From Burkholderiales bacterium Ga0077543 (GTDB taxonomy: Bacteria > Pseudomonadota > Gammaproteobacteria > Burkholderiales > Burkholderiaceae_C): 64,000 bases of DNA. The position numbers were made by a program, and so were the translations under genes. Shown here one piece after another: positions 50,004 to 60,721 of the stretch. Location of the stretch: assembly GCA_001464055.1 (NCBI GenBank), contig LNET01000042.1, positions 17,664 through 81,663 of the forward strand, written 5' to 3'. The notes under the pieces were generated by a model, which was given only the letters and a program-made list of their open reading frames with translations, searched no databases and had not been told where the DNA came from. Positions within the stretch are counted from its first letter, which is position 1. Each line of letters opens with the position of its first letter.

Positions 50004-51194
50004 ATGGACCTGAACTTCACCGCCGACGAACTGGCCTTTCGCAGCGAGGTCCGGCAATGGGTGGCCGAGAATCTGCCCGCCGACATCAGCCACAAGGTGC
50101 ACCATGCGCTGCGCCTGAGCCGCGACGACATGCAGCGCTGGGCGCGCATCCTGGGCAAGAAGGGCTGGCTGGGCTGGGGCTGGCCCAAGGAATTCGGCGG
50201 CCCCGGCTGGAACGCCATCCAGAAGCACCTGTTCGAAGAAGAGTGCGCGCTGGCCGGGGCGCCACGCGTGGTGCCCTTCGGCCCGGTGATGGTGGCGCCG
50301 GTCATCATGGCCTTCGGCAACGCCGAACAGCAAAAGCGCTTCCTGCCCGGCATTGCCAGTGGCGAGGTGTGGTGGAGCCAGGGCTACAGCGAACCCGGCG
50401 CGGGCAGCGACCTGGCCAGCCTGAAGTGCAAGGCCGAACGGATTTCGACGAGTACGGGCGACAAGTACATCGTCAACGGCCAGAAGACCTGGACCACGCT
50501 GGGCCAGTATGGCGAGTGGATCTTCTGCCTGGTGCGCACCAGCAGCGACGGCAAGCCGCAGACCGGCATCAGCTTCCTGCTCATCGACATGAAGAGCCCG
50601 GGTGTGAGCGTGCACCCCATCGTGCTGCTGGACGGCGAGCCCGAGGTCAACGAGGTCTGGTTCGACAACGTGGAAGTGCCGGCCGAGAACCTGATCGGCG
50701 AGGAAAACAAGGGCTGGACTTATGCCAAGCACCTGCTGGCGCACGAGCGCACCAACATCGCCGACGTGAACCGGGCCAAGCGTGAGCTGGAACGCCTGAA
50801 GCGCATCGCCAAGGCCGAGGGCGTCTATGACGACGCCCGCTTCCGCGACCAGATCGCCCTGCTCGAGGTCGACGTGGTGGCGCTGGAGATGATGGTGCTG
50901 CGCGTGCTGTCGGCCGAAAAGAGCGGCAAGCAGAGCCTGGACGTGGCCGGCCTGCTGAAGATTCGCGGCAGCGAGATCCAGCAGCGGTATACCGAACTGA
51001 TGATGCTGGCCGCCGGCCCGCTGGCCCGCCCCTTCATCTGGGAAGCCATGGAAGCCGGCTGGCAGGGCGACGTGGCGCTGGACGCCAGCCTGCTGCCCCT
51101 GGCCGGCAACTACTTCAACATGCGCAAGACCAGCATCTACGGCGGCAGCAACGAAGTCCAGAAGAACATCGTCGCGCAGACGGTGCTGGGCTGA
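50004..51194 (+). CDS. Acyl-CoA dehydrogenase
   Basis: MDLNFTADELAFRSEVRQWVAENLPADIS...WWSQGYSEPGAGSDLASL...YGGSNEVQKNIVAQTVLG. Confidence 0.92.
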   Translation: MDLNFTADELAFRSEVRQWVAENLPADISHKVHHALRLSRDDMQRWARILGKKGWLGWGWPKEFGGPGWNAIQKHLFEEECALAGAPRVVPFGPVMVAPVIMAFGNAEQQKRFLPGIASGEVWWSQGYSEPGAGSDLASLKCKAERISTSTGDKYIVNGQKTWTTLGQYGEWIFCLVRTSSDGKPQTGISFLLIDMKSPGVSVHPIVLLDGEPEVNEVWFDNVEVPAENLIGEENKGWTYAKHLLAHERTNIADVNRAKRELERLKRIAKAEGVYDDARFRDQIALLEVDVVALEMMVLRVLSAEKSGKQSLDVAGLLKIRGSEIQQRYTELMMLAAGPLARPFIWEAMEAGWQGDVALDASLLPLAGNYFNMRKTSIYGGSNEVQKNIVAQTVLG

Positions 51195-51224
51195 AGCGGC
51201 CGGCACAGCGGAAGGAAAGACACC

Positions 51225-52352
51225 ATGGACTTCGACTTCACCGACGACCAGATCTCGCTGCGAGACGCCGTGCAACGCTGGGTGGAAAAGGGCTTCGGCT
51301 TTCCGCGCCGGCATGCGCTGGCCAAGGCCGGGGGCGCCACCCGCGCCGTCTACGGCGAACTGGCCGACCTGGGCCTGACCGGCCTGGCCATTCCCGAAGC
51401 CCAGGGCGGCATGGGCTTTGGCGCCGTGGAAGCCATGGTGGTGTGCGAGGAACTCGGCCGCGGCCTGGTGAACGCACCTTTTGCCGAAGCCGCGCTCGTC
51501 GCCCCGGTGTTGATGGCCGGGGCGCCCGAGGTGCTGAAGGCGGCCTGGCTGCCGCGCATGGCCAGCGGTGAAGTGCTGGTGGTGCCGGCGCTCTGGGAAG
51601 CACGCTCGCGCTACCGGCTTGCGCACGTGCACGCCAGTGCGCGCCAGGAAGGCAGCATCTGGGCGCTGACCGGGGTGAAGACCCTGGTCCCGGCCGGTGA
51701 CGAGGCCGACGCCTTCATCGTCAGCGCGCGGATCTCCGGCAAGACCGACGACGAGTCGGGCATCGGCCTGTTCCTGGTGGAACGCGGCGCGGCCAGCCTG
51801 CGCGGCTTCCCCACCCAGGACGGCGCCCGTGCCGCCGAGCTGGGCCTGGCGCTGACGCCGGCGCAGCTGATCAGCAGCAACGCTTTCGCGACGCTACAGA
51901 CCGCCGCCGACGTGGCTGTCGCCGCCAACTGCGCCGAGGCCGTGGGCCTGATGGACGTGCTGGTGGCCATCACCGTCGACTACATGAACACGCGCAAACA
52001 GTTCAACGTGCCGATCGCCAGCTTCCAGGCCCTGCGCCACCGCATGGCCGACGTGAAGATGCAGCTGGAACTGGGCCGTTCGATGAGCTACTACGCCAGC
52101 CTGAAGCTGGGCGAGCCCGCGGAACAACGCCGGCGTGCCGTCAGCCAGGCCCGTGTGCAACTGGGGCAGAGCATGCGCACGGTGGGGCAGCAGTGCATCC
52201 AGCTGCATGGCGGCATCGGCGTCACCGACGAATACATCGCCAGCCACTACTTCAAGCGCCTGACCATGCTGGAGCTGAGCTGGGGCGACAGCCTGCACCA
52301 CCTGGGCGAGGTGTCTGCGCGCATGCAAGACAGCGCCGGTGTGTTCGCCTAG
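51225..52352 (+). CDS. Acyl-CoA dehydrogenase family protein
   Basis: MDFDFTDDQISLRDAVQRWVEK...QLHGGIGVTDEYIASHYFKRLTMLELSWGDSLHHL. Confidence 0.88.
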   Translation: MDFDFTDDQISLRDAVQRWVEKGFGFPRRHALAKAGGATRAVYGELADLGLTGLAIPEAQGGMGFGAVEAMVVCEELGRGLVNAPFAEAALVAPVLMAGAPEVLKAAWLPRMASGEVLVVPALWEARSRYRLAHVHASARQEGSIWALTGVKTLVPAGDEADAFIVSARISGKTDDESGIGLFLVERGAASLRGFPTQDGARAAELGLALTPAQLISSNAFATLQTAADVAVAANCAEAVGLMDVLVAITVDYMNTRKQFNVPIASFQALRHRMADVKMQLELGRSMSYYASLKLGEPAEQRRRAVSQARVQLGQSMRTVGQQCIQLHGGIGVTDEYIASHYFKRLTMLELSWGDSLHHLGEVSARMQDSAGVFA

Positions 52353-52361
52353 TCGCGCGGC

Positions 52362-53360
52362 TTGAAGCTCGCGCCGGGTTCGATCTCCGACGTGGCCGGC
52401 CTGCGCGTGGGCCACGCGCAGGCGCCCGGACGCGACACCGGCTGCAGCGTCGTGCTGTGCCCGCCCGGCACAGTGGGCGGCGTGGCCCAGCGCGGTGGCG
52501 CGCCCGGCACACGCGAAACCGACCTGCTGCGCCCCGAGAACACCGTGAGCGTGGTGCACGCGGTGCTGCTGACCGGCGGCAGCGCCTACGGCCTGGACGC
52601 GGCGGGCGGCGTGATGCGCTGGCTGGAAGCCCAGGGCATCGGTCTGCCGGTGGGCAGAGCTGGCGTGCGGGTGCCCATCGTGCCTGCCGCCGTCCTGTTC
52701 GACCTGTGGCGGGGCGACACGCGCATCCGCCCCGACGCCAGCACCGGCCATGCCGCCTGCGAGGCTGCCGCGAACACCGCTGAAGATTCAGCCGCCATCC
52801 AGGGCCGGATCGGCGCGGGTGCCGGCGCCACCTGCGGCAAGCTCTACGGCATCGAACGCGCCATGCCCGGGGGCATCGGCACCGCTTCCTTGCGACTGGG
52901 CGAGATCACCGTCGCTGCCCTGGTGGCCGTGAACGCGCTGGGAGACGTGATCGACGCACAGGGCCGCGTGCTGGCGGGCGCGCGCACGGCCGACGGCGCA
53001 GGCCTGCAGGACACCAGCGGCTCGCTTTTCGCCGACACCATGGCAGGCGCGGACAAGAGCGTCGGCACCGGCCCGGCGCGCTGGTTGAGCGCGTTGTCGG
53101 CCGGCACGGCCACGACCCTGGGCGTGGTCGCCACCGACGCCCGGCTCGACAAGGCCGCCGCCACACAACTGGCGCAGCTGGCGCACCACGGGCTGGCCCG
53201 CGCCATCAACCCGCTCACCGCGCACGATGGCGACACCCTGTTCAGCCTGGCCACCGGCAGCGCCGGCCACGGCGGCGACGTCAGTGCGCTGGGCGCGCTG
53301 GCGGCCGAGGTCGTGGCGCGGGCCATCCGCAACGCGGTCATTGCCGCCAACGGCCTGTAA
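52362..53360 (+). CDS. P1-family peptidase (DmpA/NylC-like)
   Basis: ISDVAGLRVGHAQ...VVLCPPGTVGGVAQRGGAPGTRETDLLRPE...LTGGSAYGLDAAGGVMRWLE; apparent TTG start. Confidence 0.87.
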   Translation: MKLAPGSISDVAGLRVGHAQAPGRDTGCSVVLCPPGTVGGVAQRGGAPGTRETDLLRPENTVSVVHAVLLTGGSAYGLDAAGGVMRWLEAQGIGLPVGRAGVRVPIVPAAVLFDLWRGDTRIRPDASTGHAACEAAANTAEDSAAIQGRIGAGAGATCGKLYGIERAMPGGIGTASLRLGEITVAALVAVNALGDVIDAQGRVLAGARTADGAGLQDTSGSLFADTMAGADKSVGTGPARWLSALSAGTATTLGVVATDARLDKAAATQLAQLAHHGLARAINPLTAHDGDTLFSLATGSAGHGGDVSALGALAAEVVARAIRNAVIAANGL

Positions 53361-53364
53361 CCCG

Positions 53365-54093
53365 ATGGCCAGCCTGCGCATCGGCCAGATCCTGTTCAGC
53401 CAGGGCTTCGGCACGCGCCGCGACTGCCAGGGCCTGGTGCTGCGCGGCGACGTGGCCGTGGCCGGCCGCATCGTCGACGACCCCGACGAAGCCTTCGACA
53501 CGGCCGGGCTGGTGTTCAGCGTGCAGGGGCGCAGCTGGCCATTCCACGACAAGGCCCTGGTGGTGCTGCACAAGCCAGCGGGCTATGAGTGTTCAGCCAA
53601 GCCGCGGCACCATCCCAGCGTGATGAGCCTGCTGCCGAAGCCGCTGCGCACACGCGGCCTGCAGCCGGTGGGCCGGCTCGACGAAGACACCACGGGCCTG
53701 CTGCTGTTCACCGACGACGGCAGCCTGATCCACCGCCTGACCAGCCCGAAACACCACGTGCCCAAGGTCTACGAGGTGACGGCCAAGCACCCCGTCACCG
53801 ACGAGCAGGTGGTGGCCTTGCTGAAGGGCGTGGTGCTGGAAGACGACCCGAGACCGGCCGTGGCGCTGGCCGCGGTGCGAACCAGCGAATGCCATCTGCA
53901 GCTGACCCTGGCCGAAGGCCGCTACCACCAGGTCAAGCGCATGCTGGCGGCGGTGGGCAACCGCTGCGAGGCCCTGCACCGCAGCCGCTTCGGCGCGCTC
54001 GCACTGCCGGCGGACTTGCCGCAGAAGGGCTGGGCCTGGGTCGACGTGGCCGAACTGGGCCTCAGCGCGCCGCCGTCCAGCGCATCGCGCTGA
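53365..54093 (+). CDS. rsuA: 16S rRNA pseudouridine(516) synthase
   Basis: ALVVLHKPAGYECSAKPRHHPSVMSLLP...LQPVGRLDEDTTGLLLFTDDG...YHQVKRMLAAVGN. Confidence 0.85.
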   Translation: MASLRIGQILFSQGFGTRRDCQGLVLRGDVAVAGRIVDDPDEAFDTAGLVFSVQGRSWPFHDKALVVLHKPAGYECSAKPRHHPSVMSLLPKPLRTRGLQPVGRLDEDTTGLLLFTDDGSLIHRLTSPKHHVPKVYEVTAKHPVTDEQVVALLKGVVLEDDPRPAVALAAVRTSECHLQLTLAEGRYHQVKRMLAAVGNRCEALHRSRFGALALPADLPQKGWAWVDVAELGLSAPPSSASR

Positions 54094-54449
54094 AGGGCGA
54101 GGCGCCGGCAAGGGTCGGCGACAAGGCCAGCGCAAGCAGTCAGGCGGGAAAGCCTGAGTAGAAGATGGTGGCCGGCGACGAGCAGTGCGGCGTCACGACC
54201 GGCCAGCCAGATCTTCGTGGGGCGAATTCTTCGATCCTGAATGGTCGAAGCCAGCCCGGACACCGGGCCGGCCGCAACTTGAAGGCCCCAGCCTGCCCTG
54301 GCCGTGGCCGCCCAGCCGTTTTTCGAGTCGCCGGTCATGGTGTTGCATGGTCAACGGGCGCGATGCCAGCGCCCCTTCGGGTCGCGCAGGGTCACCCCTG
54401 GCGGTCACGCCGCAGGAGACGGCTGTCGGACAGCCAACGCTGCCGGAAT

Positions 54450-55268
54450 TCAGGCCAGGCTGCGAAGCAGCCTGGCGGCCAGGCCCAACAGGCGCGTGTT
54501 CGGATCGTTGCGACCCGCGGCTCGACGCCGGGCGATGAGCTGCTGCGCAGCGCGCGGCATGCGCCGGGCCAGCAGCGCGCGCGCCAGCCGTCGGGCGTCG
54601 CGGCTGCGGAAGAAGACGTCGGGCAACTGCGCCAGCCAGGACTGCAGGGTGGCCTCGTCCAGCACCTGTGGCAGGTTGTACGGGCCGTGGAAACCGAAGC
54701 AGGCGCCAGCGGGCCGCCGGTTTTCGAAGGCAAAGCAGCGCGCCAGGTCGGACGGGGCAAATCGCAGCCCGTGCGCGGCTTCGAGCGCGGCCCGGTAGCT
54801 GCGGCACAGCATCAGGTCCTCGGGGTGTTCCTGCTCGATCAGCGGATCCAGCCCGGCCTGCAGCAGCCGCTGCGAGCGCAGCGAGAAGCCGCCGTTGCCC
54901 ACCTGCAGCGCCGCAGGCTGCTCGGGCCAGGGGGCGCCGATGTAGTCCCATTCCAGGAACTCGGGCCGCCAGGCGGCGGCGTCGCGCACGAAGCCGTCCC
55001 ACTGCGTCACCAGCACATGCGAGGTGTCGACAAGGGCCGGCAGGCGCCGCAGCACGATGTGCGAATAGGTCGCACCACTGTCGACCGGCCCGACGTCGAC
55101 GACGTCGATGCCCGGCCCGGCCTCGCCAGGCCGCACGCCGTGGGTCAGCAGCAGCACGCGGGCGAAGTCCACCTGCGCCATCGACAGCCGCAGCGCTTGG
55201 GCCGCCAGGCCGGGGCTGCGCCCGTCGACCGCGCACAGGGTGACCTGGGGCAACTGAAGTCTTGGCAC
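54450..55268 (-). CDS. DUF5672-like putative glycosyltransferase
   Basis: GTG start VPRLQLPQVTLCAVDGRSPGLAAQAL...LVTQWDGFVRDAAAWRPEFLEWDYIGAPWPEQ...VGNGGFSLRSQRLL. Confidence 0.75.
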   Translation of the reverse strand: MPRLQLPQVTLCAVDGRSPGLAAQALRLSMAQVDFARVLLLTHGVRPGEAGPGIDVVDVGPVDSGATYSHIVLRRLPALVDTSHVLVTQWDGFVRDAAAWRPEFLEWDYIGAPWPEQPAALQVGNGGFSLRSQRLLQAGLDPLIEQEHPEDLMLCRSYRAALEAAHGLRFAPSDLARCFAFENRRPAGACFGFHGPYNLPQVLDEATLQSWLAQLPDVFFRSRDARRLARALLARRMPRAAQQLIARRRAAGRNDPNTRLLGLAARLLRSLA

Positions 55269-55404
55269 GCGGCATTGTGGCCTGCCGGCTGCCGCCGGCG
55301 GGAAGCCACCGCCCGCCCGCCTGGGCTGGCTACACTGCGCCGGCGATGGCCGCCTTCCACCCAGCACCCCACCCCGCCCCCTGCCCTGCCGCCACAACCG
55401 CCCC

Positions 55405-56475
55405 ATGACGCGGCGCATCGGCATCAGCCTGGGCAACATCGGCGCGCTGCACGATGGGCTGGGTGAATTCGCGCTGCAGATCGGCACGCGCATCGCCGCC
55501 GTGGCGCTGCAATGGCGCGCCCAGCACGACATCGCCATCGACTTCCATCTGCAGGAGAAGCTGGGCGCGCTGTTCGGGCCCGAGGTGGGCTATCTGCACG
55601 TCAACCGCTGGCACCGCCTGCGCCACCTGCAGCCGGAGCCCTACACGCTGTGGCACAGCCTGCACCAGCTGAACAAGAACCGCGCGCCCGTGGGCACGCG
55701 CATCCGGCTGGTCACCGTGCACGACCTGAACTACCTGTACGGCCGCAACGCCTTTTCCACCTGGCGCCACGGCAGGCGCACACGCGCCCTGCTGGCGCGC
55801 AGCGACCACCTGGTCGCCATCAGCCGCCACACCGCAGGCGACGTGCAGAAACACCTGGGCTGGCAAGGCCCGATGCAGGTCATCCACAACGGTGCGCGCA
55901 GCTTCGTCGGCCAGCCGCAGGCGCCGCTGCCGGGCTGGGAGGCCGGCGCCGGCCGGCCTTTCCTGTTTCACCTGAGCCGGATGTCGCCGTCGAAGAATCC
56001 GCAGGCCATCATCGAACTGGCGCGGGCCTGGCCCGAAATGACTTTCGTGCTGTGCGGCCCGCCCAGCCAGGATGCGAAGGCGCTGCGCGAAGCCATCAAG
56101 CTGCCCAATCTGCAGTTCCACCTGGGCATCAGCGACGCGCACAAGGCCTGGGCCTATGCCCAGTGCAGCGGCTTCCTGTTTCCTTCGCTGACCGAGGGCT
56201 TCGGCCTGCCGCCGATCGAGGCCATGCACTTCGGCAAGCCGGTGTTCCTGTCGCGCCTGACCAGCCTGCCCGAGGTCGGCGGCGCCGTGGCGCACTACTT
56301 CGACGGCTTCGACCCGGTGGCGATGCGCCAGGTGGTCGAACAGGGCCTGGCCCAGGCGGCCCAGCCCGGCCGCGCCGACGCCGTTCGAGCGCATGCCGCC
56401 CAGTTCGACTGGGACCGGGCGGCTGCCGGCTACCTGGACCTGTATCGCCAGTTGCTGGGTCTGCCGCCGCGATAA
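55405..56475 (+). CDS. Glycosyltransferase family 4-like
   Basis: VTVHDLNYLYGRNAFSTWRHGRR...LVAISRHTAGDVQKHLG...VIHNGAR...FLFPSLTEGFGLPPIEAMHFGKPVFLSRLTSLPEVGG. Confidence 0.9.
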   Translation: MTRRIGISLGNIGALHDGLGEFALQIGTRIAAVALQWRAQHDIAIDFHLQEKLGALFGPEVGYLHVNRWHRLRHLQPEPYTLWHSLHQLNKNRAPVGTRIRLVTVHDLNYLYGRNAFSTWRHGRRTRALLARSDHLVAISRHTAGDVQKHLGWQGPMQVIHNGARSFVGQPQAPLPGWEAGAGRPFLFHLSRMSPSKNPQAIIELARAWPEMTFVLCGPPSQDAKALREAIKLPNLQFHLGISDAHKAWAYAQCSGFLFPSLTEGFGLPPIEAMHFGKPVFLSRLTSLPEVGGAVAHYFDGFDPVAMRQVVEQGLAQAAQPGRADAVRAHAAQFDWDRAAAGYLDLYRQLLGLPPR

Positions 56476-56483
56476 TCCTGACG

Positions 56484-57470
56484 ATGCGTGTCTTTCGCGG
56501 TTTCCAGGGCCAGGCCCATGCACGTGCTGTCGGCACGCTGCCGGCGCATTGCGCGCTGACCATCGGCAACTTCGACGGCGTTCACCGCGGCCACCAGGCG
56601 ATGCTGGCGCTGCTGACGAACGAGGCCCGCCACCGCGGCCTGCCCAGCTGCGTGCTGACCTTCGAACCACACCCGCGCGACCACTTCGCGCGCCTGGCCG
56701 GCCAGCCCGAGGCCGCGCCCGCGCGCATTGCCACGCTGCGCGACAAGCTGGCCGAACTGGAACGCTGCGGCATCGACCAGGTGGTGGTGCAGCGCTTCGA
56801 CGCGCGGCTGGCCGGCCTGTCGCCCCAGGCCTTTGTCGACGAGGTGCTGCTGGCCGGGCTGGGCGCACGCGTGGTGCTGGTCGGCGACGACTTCAACTAC
56901 GGCGCCCGCCGGGCCGGAAACTACGCCACGCTGGATGCGGCCGGTGCGGTGGGCGGCTTTGATGTCGCGCGCATGCTCAGCTACGAGGTGCACGGGCTGC
57001 GCGTTTCCAGTTCGGCCGTGCGCGAGGCGCTGGCCGCCGGCAACATGGTCAGGGCGGCAGAACTGCTGGGGCGGCCGTACAGCATTTCCGGCCATGCCAT
57101 CCACGGCGCGAAACTGGGCCGCCAGCTCGGGTTTCGCACCTTGAACCTGCGCTTCGGCCACCCCAAGCCGGCGACCATGGGCATCTTCGTCGTGCAGGTG
57201 CATGGCCTGGGTCCGGCCGGTGCCGCGCCAGTGCCTGGCGTGGCCAGCCTGGGCGTGCGGCCCACGGTGGAAGAAGCTGGTCGGGTGCTGTTGGAGGTGC
57301 ACTGCCTGAAGTGGCCCGAAGCGCTGGGCATCGATGGCGGCTATGGCCGCTGTCTGCGCGTGGAACTGCTGCACAAGCTGCACGACGAGTTGAAATACGA
57401 GTCGCTGGAGGCCTTGCGCGAAGGCATCGCCCGCGACACCGCCGATGCTCAGCGCTGGTTCGCGCGGTGA
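56484..57470 (+). CDS. ribF: Bifunctional riboflavin kinase/FAD synthetase
   Basis: LTIGNFDGVHRGHQAML; VVLVGDDFNYGARRAG; VSSSAVREAL; LNLRFGHPKPATMGIFVVQVHG. Confidence 0.93.
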   Translation: MRVFRGFQGQAHARAVGTLPAHCALTIGNFDGVHRGHQAMLALLTNEARHRGLPSCVLTFEPHPRDHFARLAGQPEAAPARIATLRDKLAELERCGIDQVVVQRFDARLAGLSPQAFVDEVLLAGLGARVVLVGDDFNYGARRAGNYATLDAAGAVGGFDVARMLSYEVHGLRVSSSAVREALAAGNMVRAAELLGRPYSISGHAIHGAKLGRQLGFRTLNLRFGHPKPATMGIFVVQVHGLGPAGAAPVPGVASLGVRPTVEEAGRVLLEVHCLKWPEALGIDGGYGRCLRVELLHKLHDELKYESLEALREGIARDTADAQRWFAR

Positions 57471-57480
57471 TCGCCCCTGG

Positions 57481-57508
57481 CTTGCGGGCCCCGCAAGGCA
57501 GTGCCTTG
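57481..57508. promoter_or_regulatory. Two overlapping near-perfect palindromes upstream of a short ORF and ileS
   Basis: CTTGCGGG-C-CCCGCAAG (57481-57497) and CAAGGCA-G-TGCCTTG (57494-57508), followed by TAGAAT (57511-57516). Confidence 0.45.
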
Positions 57509-57523
57509 GATAGAATCGGCCGC

Positions 57524-57625
57524 ATGAACGAGCACAAGGCGCCGGAACACCTGCTGAACGGCTTCGCGCGCTGGCACGCGACCACGCGCCGCCAGGCCAC
57601 GCGCGACCGAATTATTCGCGCGTAG
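57524..57625 (+). CDS. Candidate 33-aa short ORF between ribF and ileS
   Basis: MNEHKAPEHLLNGFARWHATTRRQATRDRIIRA*; promoter-like TAGAAT just upstream. Confidence 0.35.
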   Translation: MNEHKAPEHLLNGFARWHATTRRQATRDRIIRA

Positions 57626-57761
57626 GCCTTCCAGCACCGCGCCGGCACGCCTGGCGCGTGCCTGGCCTGCCTGCACCCCCGCACAGCCTGGCCGGCGGAG
57701 ACCCCTTCCGCCCTGAGCCCCCCGCACACGCCTTGCCTGCCGCGACCGCGGCCCCCACGTC

Positions 57762-60719
57762 ATGAACGCACCCGTGAACACCCCCGCCAAGTCCGCGCCC
57801 GCCGAGGCCACGCCCGGCGGCGAGTACCGCAGCACCCTGAACCTGCCCGACACCCCGTTCCCGATGCGCGGCGACCTGCCCAAGCGCGAACCGGGCTGGT
57901 TGACCGAGTGGGAGGGCAGCTACCAGCGCCTGCGCGACGCCCGCGTCGGCGCGCCGCTGTTCGTGCTGCACGACGGCCCGCCCTACGCCAACGGCAAGCT
58001 GCACATCGGCCACGCCGTGAACAAGATCCTGAAGGACATGGTGGTGAAGAACCGGCAGCTGGCCGGCTTCGACGCGCGTTATGTGCCGGGCTGGGACTGC
58101 CATGGCCTGCCGATCGAGAACCAGGTGGAAAAGGACCACGGCCGCGGCCTGCCGCGCGGCGAGGTGCAGGCCAAGAGCCGCGCCTATGCCACGCAGCAGA
58201 TCGCCCAGCAGATGGCCGACTTCAAGCGCCTGGGCGTGGTGGGCGACTGGGACCACGTCTACCGCACCATGGACTTCGCCAACGAGGCCGGCGAGATCCG
58301 CGTGCTCAAGCGCCTGGTCGAGCGCGGTTTCGTCTACCGCGGCCAGAAGCCGGTGTACTGGTGCTTCGACTGCGGGTCTTCGCTGGCCGAGTTCGAGATC
58401 GAATACGCCGACAAGAAGAGCACTTCGGTCGACGTGGCCTTCGCATGCGCCGAGCCCGCGAAACTGGCCGCCGCCTTCGGCCTGGCCGCGCTGCCGCGCG
58501 AAGCCTTCGTCGTGATCTGGACGACCACGCCCTGGACCCTGCCCGCCAACCAGGCGCTGAACCTGAATCCGGCGCTGCGCTATGCGCTGGTGGACACCGA
58601 ACGCGGCGTGCTGCTGCTGGCCGAAGACCTGGTGGCCGCCTGCCTGACGCGCTATGGCCTGGCCGGCAGCGTGCTGGCCACCGCCGAGGGCCGTGCCCTG
58701 GCCGGGCTGAACTTCCGCCATCCGCTCAGCGCTGTCGATGCCGGCTACGACCGTCTCTCGCCCGTGTACCTGGCCGACTACGCCACGGCCGACGACGGCA
58801 CCGGCATCGTGCATTCGTCGCCGGCCTATGGCGTGGAGGACTTCAATTCCTGCCTGGCCCACGGCATGAAGGCCGACGAGATCCTGAACCCGGTGCAGGG
58901 CAATGGCGCCTTTGAGGCCGCGCTGCCGCTGTTCGGCGGCCTGCACATCTGGAAGGCCAACCCGGTCATCGTCGAAGCGCTTCGCAGCGCGGGCCGGCTG
59001 CTGGCCAGCACCGAGTTCAACCACAGCTACCCGCATTGCTGGCGCCACAAGACGCCGGTGATCTACCGCGCCGCAGCGCAGTGGTTCGTGCGCATGGACG
59101 AGGGCGAGGGGGTGTTCACCGTGGACAAGGCGCCGAAGACCTTGCGCCAGACCGCGCTGGACGCCATCGAGCAGACGAACTTTTTCCCCGAAAACGGCCG
59201 CGCCCGGCTGCGCGACATGATCGCCGGCCGGCCGGACTGGTGCATCAGCCGCCAGCGCAGCTGGGGCGTGCCCCTGCCCTTCTTCCTGCACAAGGTGAGC
59301 GGTGAACTGCACCCCAACACCCTGGCGCTGATGGATCGCGCTGCCGCGTTGGTGGAAGCCGGCGGCGTCGAGGCCTGGAGCCAGCTCGACCCGGCCGACT
59401 GGCTGGGTTCCGACGCTGCCGACTATGCCAAGAGCAGCGACATCCTCGACGTCTGGTTCGACAGCGGCAGCACCTTCAGCCATGTGTTGCGCGGCAGCCA
59501 TGCCGGCAGTGCCAACAACCCCGGTTTCCACACCCAGGGCCCCGAGGCCGACCTGTACCTGGAAGGCCACGACCAGCACCGCGGCTGGTTCCACAGCAGC
59601 CTGCTGCTGGGCTGTGCGCTCGAAGGCCGCGCGCCTTACCGCGGCCTGCTCACGCACGGCTTCACGGTCGACGGCCAGGGCCGCAAGATGAGCAAGAGCC
59701 TGGGCAACGTGATCGAGATGGGCAAGATCACGCAGCAGCTGGGCGCCGAGATCATCCGGCTGTGGTGTGCTTCCACCGACTATTCCGGTGACCTGGGCAT
59801 CGACGACAAGATCCTGGCGCGCGTGGTGGACGGCTACCGCCGCATCCGCAACACGCTGCGCTTCCTGCTGGCCAACACCAGCGACTTCGACGCCGCCACC
59901 CAAGCCGTGCCGGTGGCCGAAATGCTGGACATCGACCGCTGGGCGCTGGCACGCACGGCCGAACTGCAGGCCGAACTGGCCGGCCGTTTCGACCCGGCCC
60001 AAGGCGCGTTCACCGGCGGCCACTATGGCGCCAACGAATTCCACCCCGTGGTCGGCAAGCTGCAGGTGTTCTGCAGCGAAGACCTGGGCGCCTTCTACCT
60101 GGACGTGCTGAAGGACCGCCTGTACACCACGGCCGCCGGTTCGCACGCCCGGCGCAGCGCGCAGACGGCGCTGTGGCAGATCACGCACGCCATGTTGCGC
60201 TGGATGGCGCCATTCCTGAGCTTCACGGCCGAAGAGGCCTGGGGCGTGATGAACGCCCAGGGCGGCCAGGGCAGCCTGTTCACCCAGACTTTCTGGCGCT
60301 TCGACGAGGCCGTGCTGGCCGAAGCCGAACCCGGCAGCGACCGCCTGGCCCGCTGGGCGCGCATCCGCGCGGTGCGCGACGTGGTGAACAAGGAGATCGA
60401 GGCGCTGCGCAGCACCGGCGGGCTGGGTTCCTCACTGCAGGCTGAAGTGGCCATCACCGCCGGCCCGGAGGACCACGCCGCGCTGGCCAGCCTGGGCGAG
60501 GACCTGAAGTTCGTGCTGATCACCTCCAGCGCGAGCCTGCTGCCCGGCAGCAGCCTGCAGGTGCAGGTGGCCAGCCTGCAGGGCCGCGCCGGCGTCGCCA
60601 AGTGTGACCGCTGCTGGCACTGGGGCGACGACGTCGGCAGCGACGCCGCACACCCCACGATCTGCGGCCGCTGCAGCAGCAACCTGTTCGGCACGGGCGA
60701 AACCCGCGTCTGCGCCTGA
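57762..60719 (+). CDS. ileS: Isoleucyl-tRNA synthetase
   Basis: [48 protein letters not shown]-terminal [12 protein letters not shown]...CGRC zinc motif. Confidence 0.97.
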   Translation: MNAPVNTPAKSAPAEATPGGEYRSTLNLPDTPFPMRGDLPKREPGWLTEWEGSYQRLRDARVGAPLFVLHDGPPYANGKLHIGHAVNKILKDMVVKNRQLAGFDARYVPGWDCHGLPIENQVEKDHGRGLPRGEVQAKSRAYATQQIAQQMADFKRLGVVGDWDHVYRTMDFANEAGEIRVLKRLVERGFVYRGQKPVYWCFDCGSSLAEFEIEYADKKSTSVDVAFACAEPAKLAAAFGLAALPREAFVVIWTTTPWTLPANQALNLNPALRYALVDTERGVLLLAEDLVAACLTRYGLAGSVLATAEGRALAGLNFRHPLSAVDAGYDRLSPVYLADYATADDGTGIVHSSPAYGVEDFNSCLAHGMKADEILNPVQGNGAFEAALPLFGGLHIWKANPVIVEALRSAGRLLASTEFNHSYPHCWRHKTPVIYRAAAQWFVRMDEGEGVFTVDKAPKTLRQTALDAIEQTNFFPENGRARLRDMIAGRPDWCISRQRSWGVPLPFFLHKVSGELHPNTLALMDRAAALVEAGGVEAWSQLDPADWLGSDAADYAKSSDILDVWFDSGSTFSHVLRGSHAGSANNPGFHTQGPEADLYLEGHDQHRGWFHSSLLLGCALEGRAPYRGLLTHGFTVDGQGRKMSKSLGNVIEMGKITQQLGAEIIRLWCASTDYSGDLGIDDKILARVVDGYRRIRNTLRFLLANTSDFDAATQAVPVAEMLDIDRWALARTAELQAELAGRFDPAQGAFTGGHYGANEFHPVVGKLQVFCSEDLGAFYLDVLKDRLYTTAAGSHARRSAQTALWQITHAMLRWMAPFLSFTAEEAWGVMNAQGGQGSLFTQTFWRFDEAVLAEAEPGSDRLARWARIRAVRDVVNKEIEALRSTGGLGSSLQAEVAITAGPEDHAALASLGEDLKFVLITSSASLLPGSSLQVQVASLQGRAGVAKCDRCWHWGDDVGSDAAHPTICGRCSSNLFGTGETRVCA

Positions 60720-60721
60720 AC

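Noticed and set aside
48686-50353. Upstream extension of the murB ORF (to 50353)
   Set aside because: Antisense to yajQ-family and aspartic protease genes; murB start at 48685 fits the N-terminus
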